Part shown: piece by piece, positions 1 through 8,134 of the stretch
How positions within the stretch are numbered: position 1 is the stretch's first letter
Layout: every line of letters starts with the position of its first letter
Source: Rheinheimera sp. MMS21-TC3
GTDB lineage: Bacteria > Pseudomonadota > Gammaproteobacteria > Enterobacterales > Alteromonadaceae
Reading direction: 5' to 3'
NCBI RefSeq assembly: GCF_032229285.1
Contig: NZ_CP135084.1
Location: forward strand, 1,612,001 to 1,676,000
DNA: 64,000 bases
Notes under the pieces: generated by a model
Databases searched by the model: none
What the model saw: only the letters and a program-made list of their open reading frames with translations
Told to the model about the DNA's origin: nothing
Program-made: the position numbers and the translations under genes

Positions 1-2
1 CA

Positions 3-623
3 GCTTTTTATTTAATGTTTGCTAGAAAAGAAATGGATAATTATAAACCATCTACTTTTGATTATTCTAGAAATTTCTTTTGCGGTGATTTTATTTCAAC
101 GGCTGTTAACGATGTATCGAGTTTTATTTGCGTAGGTTATAACATTTCTAGTGATAGCACGGCAAACACCGGCACGATAACTACTAATACTAATAACCCA
201 TTATCAGGGCGCGGATTTTCTGGGAATATATTTACCAAAAATGCTGCCAATAGTTTCGGGCTGAAAATAAGAAGCTCAGACGGCGATATAGAGATTGAAC
301 AGCATAATTTTTACATGGTTATGAATGGTACACATGTGCTGCCTGATGGCCCGTTGGGAGGAATAAATTTAAGTGATGTTATCTTATACTCAGCTAATGG
401 CAACCCAGCGACAAAAACTAATATGCCGCTTGTAAGGGGAGTGTTGCCTGGCTTGTTATATTTGCCCACTACTTATTACGCATCTTATCCATACCCATAC
501 TTTGAAAAGTATAATGGTGATGATTACCTATTATTGCCATCAGATAGGGTTGTCACTGGCCAGTCCGGCGGCTGTTATCTAATGTTGAATGCAGAATGGT
601 GGGATGGGCCAAACCGTGGCTAA
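3..623 (+). CDS. Prophage protein of unknown function, 5' end cut by window
   Basis: The frame is open to the left window edge. The first ATG is at 15, but no stop lies between it and the edge, so the true start may be outside the window. The visible protein is about 202 residues, rich in Ser, Thr, Asn and Tyr, with no membrane segment and no motif I recognise. It ends in a Gly/Trp-rich tail (EWWDGPNRG). Its last codons overlap the next gene by about 35 bases, which is typical of packed phage morphogenesis genes. From its position just before tail-type genes I infer a virion or tail component. The sequence alone does not show the function. Confidence 0.55.
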   Translation, partial: AFYLMFARKEMDNYKPSTFDYSRNFFCGDFISTAVNDVSSFICVGYNISSDSTANTGTITTNTNNPLSGRGFSGNIFTKNAANSFGLKIRSSDGDIEIEQHNFYMVMNGTHVLPDGPLGGINLSDVILYSANGNPATKTNMPLVRGVLPGLLYLPTTYYASYPYPYFEKYNGDDYLLLPSDRVVTGQSGGCYLMLNAEWWDGPNRG

Positions 624-915
624 TTACATAAAATCATCGGTTATAACCGAGCTAGGATTGGGTAAGTCCAAACATTCAAAATTAATTGTTCAAACTAATC
701 ATAATGATTCGGTATATCCTGCAAGGGTGGCAGTATTCAACAGAAATGATTGGCGGTTACACTTTTCAGGTAAAACCAACGATTTAGGCCAAGTTAATAT
801 TGTTGTGCCGGCAATATATTCCAATTTAGCTGAACTAATAGTTTTATCTGTTGATGATAATTTAACTTATAACGCTGTTATTGTAGATAACGTGCAATCA
901 GAATTGGTGCCATGA
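589..915 (+). CDS. Prophage protein with a carboxypeptidase-regulatory/Ig-like fold signature
   Basis: A 108-residue protein. Residues 40-75 show the alternating pattern of a small beta-sandwich: VAVFNRNDWRLHFSG, then KTNDLGQV, then a run of hydrophobic strands. This resembles carboxypeptidase-regulatory-like or transthyretin-like modules common in phage tail proteins. ATG 589 and ATG 604 are both possible starts and neither has a clear ribosome binding site; translation is probably coupled to the upstream gene, which it overlaps. Its stop overlaps the ATG of the next gene (912), so the three genes read as one late operon. The fold assignment is my inference from the strand pattern; role unknown, probably a tail accessory protein. 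Confidence 0.55.
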   Translation: MQNGGMGQTVANYIKSSVITELGLGKSKHSKLIVQTNHNDSVYPARVAVFNRNDWRLHFSGKTNDLGQVNIVVPAIYSNLAELIVLSVDDNLTYNAVIVDNVQSELVP

Positions 916-2711
916 AAACTGTTTTAAATTTTAAGCAGGCGGCATTTTACCCCGTTGGTTCAGTTATATTCGATTTTTCTGGCAGCTCTGAACCACCACC
1001 GCCAGTGCCTATTGTTGAGCCCAATCTGATTATGGCCGTATCTGCTCGATACACTCAACGAACTAGCCGCATTGTGCAATTAATTAAAGCTAGTTGGCAA
1101 AGCGGTGATATTGCTAATGCGGTAAACGTTGGTTGGTCGTCTAACCCAGTAACCATTAAGTTGTTGCATTCAGTATGGCAAGCCACACCCTTACTAACGC
1201 AACAATCCGGTACTGAGTGGAGCGGCAATTGGCCGTTGATAACTAAAAAAACTCTGTTTAATTGGGGTGGTTATCAACAGCTGATAACTCAGGTTAAAAC
1301 CAGCTGGGCAGACTGGCCAATCGTTAGCGTTCAGTCAAAAGCAACTTGGTTACCAACCGTCAAGTTGCAGCAACTGCAAACTAAACAACACTGGCAACAC
1401 ACCGATATTGCAGAGCAATTTGTAAACCTGTTTTATAACCATGGCGGCGATATCAACCGTGGCTACAAACTGCCCTACGGCCCAAGGCCACCAAGCTATA
1501 TTTGCAGTAACGATTACCGCCCGCAAAAAGGCACAGTAACACTCAACTTTACGGAGCTGGCAACGCTCATCGCCGGCACAGTAACGCTTAATTTCTCAAA
1601 CGACGGCAACCCCGTAGTGTGCGAGCTGGATAATGGCGGCGGCTTAATCTGGCCAATGCCAGACCTACCCACAATAGACATAACCAAACCGATAACGCCG
1701 CCCCGGCGCAGGAGCTATATCATGCAGCCACAGTTACGCTGCTATCGCGTAAGCGATAACACTGAAATCAACATTATCAGCGCCAACTGGAGCATAAGCC
1801 GCAGTCAGTGGGGCGCAACTATCAGCCTGCAATGCGGCAGCAAAGGCGATAAAGATCTGCTGTTTGCAGGTGGTCCTCAAGAATTCAAACTGCTAATAAA
1901 TGGTTATACATTTTACGGCTTGGCCGAAGAATTTAGCGTAAGTGCTGCCTTTGGCAAAACAACATGGACAGTAACAGGGCGTAGTAATGTAGCAGAGCTA
2001 GCAGCACCCAATGCTGCGCCGCGTTCTTATAGTAACAGCACAGCTAAAGGCATAGCAGCACTAGCTACAGATGAACTAATTGGTACAGGCTGGACGCTTG
2101 ATTATGGCCCAGCACAATTTAACGTACCTGCTGGCGTGTTTAGCTATCAAAATAAAACACCCATTGAAGCCATAGCGCAAATTGCCGCAGCTGTAGGGGC
2201 AATGGTGTATGCAGATGGCGAAACTAAAACAATATACATCCGCGCTAAATGGCCAGTAACACCTTGGGCCATCAGTACTGCAATTCCTGATATTGCAGTG
2301 CATGATGATGTAATCTTACAGTACAGCACCCAACCTGTAATAGCACCGCTATACAACAAAGTAATGGTACGTGGTGAACAGCAAGGCGTGTTTGGTGGGG
2401 TTAAACGTACAGGCACAGCCGGTGACAAGCTGGCGCCCGATGTTATAGAGCCGCTAATTACAGACAATTTAGCAGCACGCCAGCGCGGCACGGCAGAATT
2501 AGCAGAGTCGGGTAATAAAGACAACGTAAGCTTAACCCTGCCAATAATGGATTTATTACCCCCCTGTATGCCTGGGCAAATTCTAGGGGTTACATGGCAA
2601 ACTGAAACATACAAAGCATTAATAGACAGCCTAAGCATAAGCGGCCAACGCAGCCAAAACGGCCAGCTAACAGTACGGCAAACAGTGGGAGCGCTACGCA
2701 GCTATGAGTAA
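912..2711 (+). CDS. Prophage tail protein with Trp repeats and a hub-like C-terminal half
   Basis: A 599-residue protein with two parts. Residues about 45-170 hold six or seven imperfect segments, each carrying a Trp after a short strand (for example IKASWQSGD, LHSVWQATP, KTSWADWP, SKATWLP, TKQHWQH). Next comes a short duplicated strand GTVTLNF (about residues 212 and 225). The C-terminal 330 residues show the order seen in tail-tip or baseplate hub proteins: beta-rich start, a GRSNVAEL turn, a region resembling small hub domains (FSYQNKTPIEAIAQIA), and IYIRAKWPVTPW. I infer a tail tip/hub or assembly protein. The start overlaps the previous stop by 4 bases, and a small protein follows 5 bases after the stop. 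Confidence 0.6.
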   Translation: MKTVLNFKQAAFYPVGSVIFDFSGSSEPPPPVPIVEPNLIMAVSARYTQRTSRIVQLIKASWQSGDIANAVNVGWSSNPVTIKLLHSVWQATPLLTQQSGTEWSGNWPLITKKTLFNWGGYQQLITQVKTSWADWPIVSVQSKATWLPTVKLQQLQTKQHWQHTDIAEQFVNLFYNHGGDINRGYKLPYGPRPPSYICSNDYRPQKGTVTLNFTELATLIAGTVTLNFSNDGNPVVCELDNGGGLIWPMPDLPTIDITKPITPPRRRSYIMQPQLRCYRVSDNTEINIISANWSISRSQWGATISLQCGSKGDKDLLFAGGPQEFKLLINGYTFYGLAEEFSVSAAFGKTTWTVTGRSNVAELAAPNAAPRSYSNSTAKGIAALATDELIGTGWTLDYGPAQFNVPAGVFSYQNKTPIEAIAQIAAAVGAMVYADGETKTIYIRAKWPVTPWAISTAIPDIAVHDDVILQYSTQPVIAPLYNKVMVRGEQQGVFGGVKRTGTAGDKLAPDVIEPLITDNLAARQRGTAELAESGNKDNVSLTLPIMDLLPPCMPGQILGVTWQTETYKALIDSLSISGQRSQNGQLTVRQTVGALRSYE

Positions 2712-2716
2712 AAAAT

Positions 2717-2944
2717 ATGACTAACAGCTATCGTAAATTACGCAATTTAACCCACGGCCCCACACGAACAGTAGCCACAGTTACCAGCCACAACCCAGAC
2801 GGCACAAGCACAGTACAGCTAATGAGCGGGGCGTTTATAACAGTGCTAGGCCAAGACGTAGCCGTTAGCAACAAGGCTTACATAGAAGGTGGGCGGGTAA
2901 TAGGCCAAGCAGCAGATCTGCCTTATGTTGAAATAGAAATATAA
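2717..2944 (+). CDS. Small prophage protein, OB-like beta protein
   Basis: A 75-residue protein starting 5 bases after the tail protein stop. The pattern (TVATVTSHNPDGTSTVQLMSG, then a short strand, VGG-type turn, and a C-terminal IEI strand) looks like a small five-stranded OB-like barrel. Such short proteins are common beside phage hub/spike genes. It lacks the length of a full gpV-type spike. This is the last clearly phage-like gene before the tRNA-Pro. The fold is inferred; function unknown. Confidence 0.55.
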   Translation: MTNSYRKLRNLTHGPTRTVATVTSHNPDGTSTVQLMSGAFITVLGQDVAVSNKAYIEGGRVIGQAADLPYVEIEI

Positions 2945-2996
2945 GCTGTTATGGAAGTTATATGTAATTAGGCTATGTTAAGAAATAACTAATTGT

Positions 2997-3383
2997 ATGC
3001 TTAGAAAAGGATATTCATTGAAGTTACTTATTAAACTACTAGTTATATTAATCGTTTTTACCATAGCACTTATAGCTCAACTGCAAATTTTCGGTGCACC
3101 CGAATCGCTTATAAAAGCAGTGCAGTCTTATCAGGCCGAAGCCTATGTTAAATCAACGCTGTTAGAACCAAATTTAGCGGTATTTAGAAATAAAGAAGGT
3201 ATTTGCGGCGAGGTGATGAGCAGTAATATAGACGATGAATATTTGCGTTACATAGCAACCGGTAAAGATGCTGTTTTAATAGATGATCATTCAGCTAGTT
3301 TCGAAGATTTATGGCAAATGACCTGCGCTCTTAATGATAACGAAAGGGAATCAGTTGTTCAGAAACTAAGTGTACCGGTATAA
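2997..3383 (+). CDS. Hypothetical membrane-anchored protein at the prophage edge
   Basis: A 128-residue protein with one strong N-terminal hydrophobic segment (residues about 9-30, LLIKLLVILIVFTIALIAQL) and a soluble tail with two Cys residues (about 69 and 109). The start is TTG or ATG near 2997-3000 with no strong ribosome binding site; the first clear Met codon is used here. It lies between the last tail gene and the attachment-site region, a position where temperate phages often carry lysogenic conversion or accessory genes. No homology is recognised, so a function cannot be given. It could be exported with an uncleaved anchor. Confidence 0.45.
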   Translation: MLRKGYSLKLLIKLLVILIVFTIALIAQLQIFGAPESLIKAVQSYQAEAYVKSTLLEPNLAVFRNKEGICGEVMSSNIDDEYLRYIATGKDAVLIDDHSASFEDLWQMTCALNDNERESVVQKLSVPV

Positions 3384-3426
3384 GGATACAACCAAGTTAA
3401 TTTTGCGAATTTTGCAATGCTGTATA

Positions 3427-3456
3427 TTGGGGCGGAATTGGGGCGCATTTGGGGCG
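3427..3456. repeat. Three direct repeats TTGGGGCG with exact 11-bp period
   Basis: TTGGGGCG occurs at 3427, 3438 and 3449, each separated by 3 bases, so the period is 11 bp and the copies lie on one face of the helix. They sit between the last prophage gene and the tRNA-Pro 3' end, about 60-90 bp from the presumed crossover site. This is the kind of position where tyrosine integrase arm-type sites or excisionase sites are found. The binding role is inference. Confidence 0.6.
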
Positions 3457-3514
3457 CTTAAATTTTCACTATGTAGCAGAAACGAAAAAACCTGTTATTA
3501 AACAGGCTTTTAAA

Positions 3515-3591
3515 TGGTCGGTACGGCAGGATTTGAACCTGCGACCCCTGACACCCCATGCCAGTGCGCTACCAAGCTGCGCTACGTACCG
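3515..3591 (-). tRNA. tRNA-Pro(GGG)
   Basis: A 77-base tRNA on the minus strand with encoded CCA. The acceptor stem pairs CGGTACG with CGTACCG. The anticodon stem CTGGC/GTCAG encloses loop ATGGGGT, giving anticodon GGG at 3555-3557. The T arm has the usual GGTTCAAATCC. Its 3' end points left towards the prophage, so it is the likely bacterial attachment site, with the prophage end reconstituting the 3' half. An open reading frame across this region (3449-3736) is only a translation of the tRNA. Confidence 0.95.
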
Positions 3592-3866
3592 AACTAGGGC
3601 GTATAATAAAGATTATCGGCTAGAAAGCAATGCCCTAGTAGCTGATTGCTGTAATTTACAGCAGTTTGTTGGCTCAGCATTTAAATCTAGTGAGAAACTG
3701 TTGTATCCATGGATAATTATTAATGAGGCGAGTTAGCGTTAGGTTTAGCGTAGTGCTTGGCACATGACAACAGTAAAATCTAATTTATGTTATATAGGCT
3801 TAAATGCATCTGCTACTGGTGAATTTTTACTAAGTCAGTAAAATAGCGAATAACTTGCATAATGGA
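3592..3866. other. Intergenic region right of tRNA-Pro
   Basis: About 275 bases between the tRNA-Pro and the acyltransferase. Apart from the tRNA promoter I see no coding region, no terminator and no repeat that I can support. The promoter of the acyltransferase should lie here, but I could not choose one with confidence. Confidence 0.4.
3603..3630 (-). promoter_or_regulatory. Probable promoter of tRNA-Pro
   Basis: On the minus strand TTGCTT (3630-3625) is followed after 16 bases by TATTAT (3608-3603) and then a GC-rich ACGCCC stretch before the tRNA. The GC-rich discriminator is usual for stable RNA promoters. The promoter lies on the chromosomal side of the tRNA, so prophage insertion at the 3' end would leave it intact. 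Confidence 0.55.
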
Positions 3867-3878
3867 ATGATTTATCTA

Positions 3879-4982
3879 GTGTCAGAACAAGATCTTTTTG
3901 CCGATATTCGGCCGTATAATGATAACGAAGTTGCACCTGCTATTCAGCGTTTAATTGCCGATGAAGAGTTTATCCAAGCTATTTTGCATTATCGATTTCC
4001 GCATATGCCTGGTGTTATTGGTAGCGTTGCTGCGCCATTATTACGTTTTATATTAAAGCGCAAACTTGCCAAGTTAAAGTCGGTACAAGATGTTCAGCGC
4101 CAAGTGGCGACTTTTATGAATAAAATGATCGAAACGACGAGTAAAGAAATTACTTTTTCCGGTTTAGAGTTATTGGATCCTAAAAAAAGTTATTTATTTT
4201 TGTCTAATCATCGAGATATAGCGATGGATCCAGCTTTAGTTAATTGGTGTTTACATCAAAAAGGCTTTGCTACTGTCCGTATTGCCATAGGTGATAATCT
4301 GCTGCGTAAGCCTTGTGCGACTGAGCTAATGAAGCTTAATAAAAGCTTTATTGTTAAACGTGGTGCTAAAGGTCCACGTGAGATGTTAAAGAACTTTTCT
4401 CAACTATCTGCTTATATCAAACATTCATTAGATGAAAATCATTCCGTTTGGATCGCACAAAAAGAAGGTCGCGCTAAAGATGGTAATGACGTTACAGATC
4501 CGGCCATATTAAAAATGTTTTATATGCAGGGTAAAAAACAAGGTACAGACTTTGCCACTTATATGGCAGAGCTTAATATTGTGCCTGTATGTTTATCTTA
4601 TGAATATGACCCTTGTGACACAGATAAAATAAAAGAGTTATGGCAAAAGAAAACGGTAGGCCATTATCAAAAATCTGAGTTTGAAGATATTGATACTATC
4701 ATTAAAGGCATTGTTGGCTTTAAAGGTCGCATTCATGTGGCTTTTAGCGCCCCAGTTACTAGCATCCCCGCTGAGCCAGATGATCTTGCTAAACTAATTG
4801 ATCAGCAAATATGGCAAAATTACAGGCTGTTTCCAATTAATTATTTAGCTGCTGGCATACAAGATTCATCTATAGATGAAGTTGCAGTAGAGCAGTGGCA
4901 AAATAGATTAATGGCTGTGCCTGATGGTGCCCATGACTTATTAACTCAATTGTATGCCGCGCCTGTAGCTAAGAAACAGTAA
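3879..4982 (+). CDS. PlsC-like 1-acyl-glycerol-phosphate acyltransferase family protein
   Basis: About 367 residues. The glycerolipid acyltransferase signature is visible: catalytic NHRDIAMD at about residues 110-117 (the variant with five residues between His and Asp), followed by a later AQKEGRAKDG motif that corresponds to the substrate-binding EG block. The family transfers acyl groups to a glycerophosphate or related acceptor at the inner membrane. The longer N- and C-terminal parts differ from short PlsC (about 245 residues), so this is a separate subfamily whose acceptor I cannot name. Possible starts are TTG 3855, ATG 3867 and GTG 3879. I prefer GTG 3879 because GGAA lies about 11 bases upstream and the protein then begins MSEQDLFADIRPYND. 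An EamA permease follows after 28 bases. Confidence 0.8.
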   Translation: MSEQDLFADIRPYNDNEVAPAIQRLIADEEFIQAILHYRFPHMPGVIGSVAAPLLRFILKRKLAKLKSVQDVQRQVATFMNKMIETTSKEITFSGLELLDPKKSYLFLSNHRDIAMDPALVNWCLHQKGFATVRIAIGDNLLRKPCATELMKLNKSFIVKRGAKGPREMLKNFSQLSAYIKHSLDENHSVWIAQKEGRAKDGNDVTDPAILKMFYMQGKKQGTDFATYMAELNIVPVCLSYEYDPCDTDKIKELWQKKTVGHYQKSEFEDIDTIIKGIVGFKGRIHVAFSAPVTSIPAEPDDLAKLIDQQIWQNYRLFPINYLAAGIQDSSIDEVAVEQWQNRLMAVPDGAHDLLTQLYAAPVAKKQ

Positions 4983-5010
4983 GCAACAGCAAATAGTAGG
5001 AGCGCCAAAG

Positions 5011-5880
5011 TTGCCATATTTACTTGCAGTTACCTTATTGTGGGCATTTTCATTTAGTTTAATAGGTGTTTATTTAGCCGGCCAAGTTGATGTCTATTTT
5101 GCGGTATTAATTAGAGTGGTTTTAGCCGTGCTAGTTTTTTTACCTTTTTTAAAGCCGCAACCAATAAATTTAATAGTTAAACTCTTAGTTTTAGGTGCTG
5201 TACAATTAGGTTGTATGTATCTATTTTATTATCAAGCGTTTTTGTACTTAACAGTGCCAGAAGTGCTAGTTTTTACTATTTTCACCCCTGTGTATATCAC
5301 CTTGTTATACGATATTTTACAGCAACGATTTCAATACCGTTTTTTATTAGCGGCTATTGTCGCTGTTATTGCTGCTGCTATTATGCGTTATCAAAGTTTA
5401 ACCGAAGATTATTGGCTAGGTTTTATTATCGTCCAAATGGCTAACTTATGTTTTGCTATTGGCCAGGTAGGTTATAAAGTTGTATTAGAAAAACTGCCAA
5501 AATCTATTAATCAATTACAGTTATTTGGTTGGTTTTATATTGGCGCTGTATTAGTTGTTTTACCGGCTTGGTTGATAATGGGAACAGAGCAATACCCTAC
5601 CAGTACTGTGCAGTGGTCGATTCTGTTTTGGCTTGGCTTAGTAGCCTCAGGTGGAGGTTATTATTGGTGGAATAAAGGTGCGACCCAAGTGAGTAGTGGC
5701 TTATTAGCCGTAATGAATAATGTACTTATTCCAGCCGGACTGTTAGTTAATCTGTTAATTTGGAATAAGCAGCAAAACCTAATAACTTTAGCTCTTGGTT
5801 CTGCATTATTATTAGTTTCTTGTTTTATTTGTAAAGATACAAAACCAATTATAGGAGCGGCCAATGGCCCGACAAATTAG
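5011..5880 (+). CDS. EamA/DMT-family permease
   Basis: A 289-residue, very hydrophobic protein with about ten membrane segments arranged as two EamA repeats, typical of drug/metabolite transporters that move small molecules across the inner membrane. The start is TTG at 5011: AGGAG at 4998-5002 lies 8 bases upstream and no better codon is near. It follows the acyltransferase closely and its end overlaps the next gene by 17 bases, so the three are probably one operon. Substrate not predictable from sequence. Confidence 0.82.
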   Translation: MPYLLAVTLLWAFSFSLIGVYLAGQVDVYFAVLIRVVLAVLVFLPFLKPQPINLIVKLLVLGAVQLGCMYLFYYQAFLYLTVPEVLVFTIFTPVYITLLYDILQQRFQYRFLLAAIVAVIAAAIMRYQSLTEDYWLGFIIVQMANLCFAIGQVGYKVVLEKLPKSINQLQLFGWFYIGAVLVVLPAWLIMGTEQYPTSTVQWSILFWLGLVASGGGYYWWNKGATQVSSGLLAVMNNVLIPAGLLVNLLIWNKQQNLITLALGSALLLVSCFICKDTKPIIGAANGPTN

Positions 5881-6121
5881 TTACACTTTTAATAAACAAA
5901 CTAAAGTTATCAATTTTAGTTATGATAAATACCGAGATATGTATGAAGCTGTCGCTGCTGCAGAAGGAATAGATTTAACGAACTTTTTAGCAATGGAGCA
6001 ACAAATTGCCATGACCGCTAAGCACAGCTCAGCTACTAAGAACTTTAGGCAACAAGAGTTTATTCGGATGGGGTTTAAGAATATTGCTTTTGTTAAGCAA
6101 GAAGAGCCTAGTGAAAAGTAG
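5864..6121 (+). CDS. DUF2960 family small protein
   Basis: An 85-residue soluble protein. The pattern ISYTFNKQTKVINFSYDKYRD followed by YEAVAAAEGIDLTNFLAMEQQ matches what I remember of DUF2960, a small family of Vibrio, Shewanella and relatives with no known function. The start ATG at 5864 has a good AGGAG site (TATAGGAGCGGCC) inside the end of the permease gene. A bidirectional terminator follows. Confidence 0.7.
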   Translation: MARQISYTFNKQTKVINFSYDKYRDMYEAVAAAEGIDLTNFLAMEQQIAMTAKHSSATKNFRQQEFIRMGFKNIAFVKQEEPSEK

Positions 6122-6157
6122 GGCTATAAATAGATTAATTACTTAAGAGCAAGTAAT

Positions 6158-6185
6158 AAAAAAGGACACCTAAGTGTCCTTTTTT
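6158..6185. terminator. Bidirectional rho-independent terminator
   Basis: A-tract, GGACAC, loop CTAA, GTGTCC, then T-tract. It lies between the convergent DUF2960 and cold-shock genes and can serve both. Confidence 0.85.
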
Positions 6186-6199
6186 GGCAAGAGCTTAAA

Positions 6200-6409
6200 T
6201 TACAGAACTGTAACGTTAGCAGCTTGTGGGCCTTTTTGGCCTTGTTCGATTTCGAAAGCAACGCGTTGGCCTTCGTTTAAGGTTTTGTAACCTTCAGTTT
6301 GGATAGCACGGAAGTGAACGAATGCGTCAGCGCCGCCGTTATCTTGAGTAATGAATCCGAAACCTTTATCAGCGTTAAACCACTTAACTACACCTGTTAC
6401 TTTAGCCAT
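6200..6409 (-). CDS. CspA-family cold-shock protein
   Basis: A 69-residue single cold-shock domain. RNP1 (KGFGFIT) and RNP2-like (DAFVHF) motifs are both present, as is the usual start [16 protein letters not shown]. The family binds single-stranded RNA/DNA and melts RNA secondary structure. AGGAGT lies 6 bases upstream of the ATG. The next gene upstream (ald) is on the same strand but ends with its own terminator at 6661-6687, leaving about 250 bases of leader. A long 5' untranslated region is usual for cspA-type genes and often controls them. I cannot tell which csp paralogue this is. Confidence 0.93.
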   Translation of the reverse strand: MAKVTGVVKWFNADKGFGFITQDNGGADAFVHFRAIQTEGYKTLNEGQRVAFEIEQGQKGPQAANVTVL

Positions 6410-6660
6410 GAATGACTCCTAAAAATTTAATATATTAATTGACGCTAAATTGCGCTTTTAGCCTGACTGTTACTTTACTTATGCGGCCAAACGTGCGTGA
6501 ATCTTCAGGACATGACTTACTATGAAGCTGTGTAGCGAAGTTTTCATAAACATTTTGTTACATAGGTCTGCTTTACAGGCCGGTTTATACTATAGCAGCT
6601 TTGTTATGAATGTATAGTGTAATTTGCAAATAAACCCTTATTTATTATAAAAAAGTATTA

Positions 6661-6687
6661 AAACAAAAAAGCTGCCGAAGCAGCTTT
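6661..6687 (-). terminator. Terminator of alanine dehydrogenase gene
   Basis: On the minus strand AAAGCTGC, loop TTCG, GCAGCTTT, followed by a T-tract. It lies about 25 bases after the ald stop. Confidence 0.88.
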
Positions 6688-6709
6688 CAGTCAATACTTA
6701 TAGGATTAA

Positions 6710-7831
6710 CTATTGAGCATTTAATGCTGTTTTAGCATCAACATAGTCAAAGCCTAAGGCTTCTGCAACACCTAGGTTAGTGATTTGGCCATTTAATACA
6801 TTTAAACCATTCATTAAATGACTATCCTCTAATAAAGCTTGTTTATAACCTTTATTAGCTATGCGGACAATAAAAGGTAAAGTGGCATTGTTTAAAGCAA
6901 AAGTAGAAGTGCGCGGTACAGCGCCAGGCATATTCGCAACACAATAATGCACTACATCATCAACAATAAAAATTGGGTCAGCATGAGTAGTAGGTTTTGA
7001 TGTTGCAATACAACCACCTTGGTCTATGGCTACGTCAACAATAGCTGAGCCGGGCTTCATACGTTTAATATGATCTGCAGTGACCAGTTTAGGTGCAGCT
7101 GCACCTGGTACAAGCACGCCACCTATTACTAAGTCTGCGGCTACTACTTCTTGTTCTAGAGCATCAACAGTAGAATAAACGGCTTTAACCGCCCCGTTAA
7201 ATTGAACGTTGATACGACGTAAAACATCAACACTACGATCAAGGACTGTTACATCTGCGCCTAAACCTAATGCCATTTGCGCAGCATTAGTTCCAACCAT
7301 ACCGCCGCCAATAACAACAACCTTAGCCGGCTTAACACCAGGTACACCACCTAGCAACATACCGCTACCACCAGAAGACTTCTCTAAAGCACGGGCGCCT
7401 GCTTGAATAGACATACGACCAGCAACTTCTGACATTGGCGCCAACAAAGGTAAACCACCTTTAGAATCAGTAACTGTTTCATAAGCAATACAGATAGCTT
7501 TAGATTTAATAAGATCTTCGGTTTGTGCTAAATCTGGCGCTAAATGCAAATAAGTAAATAAAATTTGGCCTTCTCGTAACATAGCACGCTCAACAGCTAG
7601 CGGCTCTTTAACCTTAATTATCATCTCGGCTTGAGCAAATACTTCTGCTGCAGTTTTTAAAACTTTTGCACCTGCTTCTATATAGTCTTCATCAGTAAAA
7701 CCAATACCCATACCAGCAGTACTTTCAACGACTACACTGTGTTTGTGGGCAATAAGCTCACGGACACTAGCGGGAGTCATACCAACACGGTATTCATGGT
7801 TTTTAATTTCTTTTGGTACACCAATTATCAT
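6710..7831 (-). CDS. ald: Alanine dehydrogenase
   Basis: A 373-residue protein of normal family length. It begins [20 protein letters not shown], the conserved N-terminus that contributes Arg15 to pyruvate binding. Later motifs are KVKEP (Lys about 75), YLHLAPD (His about 96) and the Rossmann loop [13 protein letters not shown] at about 173. The enzyme interconverts L-alanine and pyruvate with NAD and ammonia. In related bacteria ald commonly lies next to lrp and ftsK; here ftsK is divergent but no lrp lies between them. The leader contains a duplicated palindrome that could be the operator. Confidence 0.95.
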   Translation of the reverse strand: MIIGVPKEIKNHEYRVGMTPASVRELIAHKHSVVVESTAGMGIGFTDEDYIEAGAKVLKTAAEVFAQAEMIIKVKEPLAVERAMLREGQILFTYLHLAPDLAQTEDLIKSKAICIAYETVTDSKGGLPLLAPMSEVAGRMSIQAGARALEKSSGGSGMLLGGVPGVKPAKVVVIGGGMVGTNAAQMALGLGADVTVLDRSVDVLRRINVQFNGAVKAVYSTVDALEQEVVAADLVIGGVLVPGAAAPKLVTADHIKRMKPGSAIVDVAIDQGGCIATSKPTTHADPIFIVDDVVHYCVANMPGAVPRTSTFALNNATLPFIVRIANKGYKQALLEDSHLMNGLNVLNGQITNLGVAEALGFDYVDAKTALNAQ

Positions 7832-8134
7832 CGTTATTAGCCTTATTACTGTAGTAAATGATTACTGCGTTTAAATTACGCACGCAGTATACTGAGTTTA
7901 AATTACGCACGCAGTATACTGAGTTGATAATAGGATTAACACCTGTTTTTAAATCTTAGTCGATAGTCATATTACTTTTTACGTCAGCTGGAGCTGCAGA
8001 GTAATCAATACAGAAAAAAGTGACTAACAACAAATTCAGGTTAGCTTCACGGATGCACTTTTACTGTGTGTCTGGTATCTTAGTTGGCTATGGGTATAAA
8101 TATAAAACGATAATAATAATCTGGAGTTTTTCGT
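7832..8134. other. Divergent ald/ftsK intergenic region
   Basis: About 300 bases. It holds the 27-bp tandem repeat near ald, and otherwise AT-rich sequence running to the ftsK ribosome binding site CTGGAG at 8121-8126. No lrp gene or remnant of it is visible here. Confidence 0.6.
7869..7922. repeat. Perfect 27-bp tandem duplication containing a palindrome
   Basis: Two exact 27-base copies, 7869-7895 and 7896-7922, lie between the divergent ald and ftsK genes. Each contains the perfect palindrome CAGTATACTG (7885-7894 and 7912-7921). They are only 40-65 bases from the ald start codon, so they lie in its promoter or leader. A repeated operator for a regulator of ald is my inference. Confidence 0.8.

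Noticed and set aside
2147..2638. 163-codon frame on the minus strand inside the tail gene
   Set aside because: It lies fully inside a better-supported phage gene, has no ribosome binding site and no recognisable protein features.
2997..3383. Phage holin
   Set aside because: It has one N-terminal hydrophobic segment and a long soluble tail, and no endolysin gene lies beside it, so the evidence is too weak.
3449..3736. Open reading frame of 95 codons on the plus strand
   Set aside because: It reads through the minus-strand tRNA-Pro; the DLNLRPLTPHAS segment is a common false translation of a tRNA.
7869..7922. Possible start of a CRISPR array
   Set aside because: There are only two directly adjacent copies without spacers, so it is a tandem duplication.
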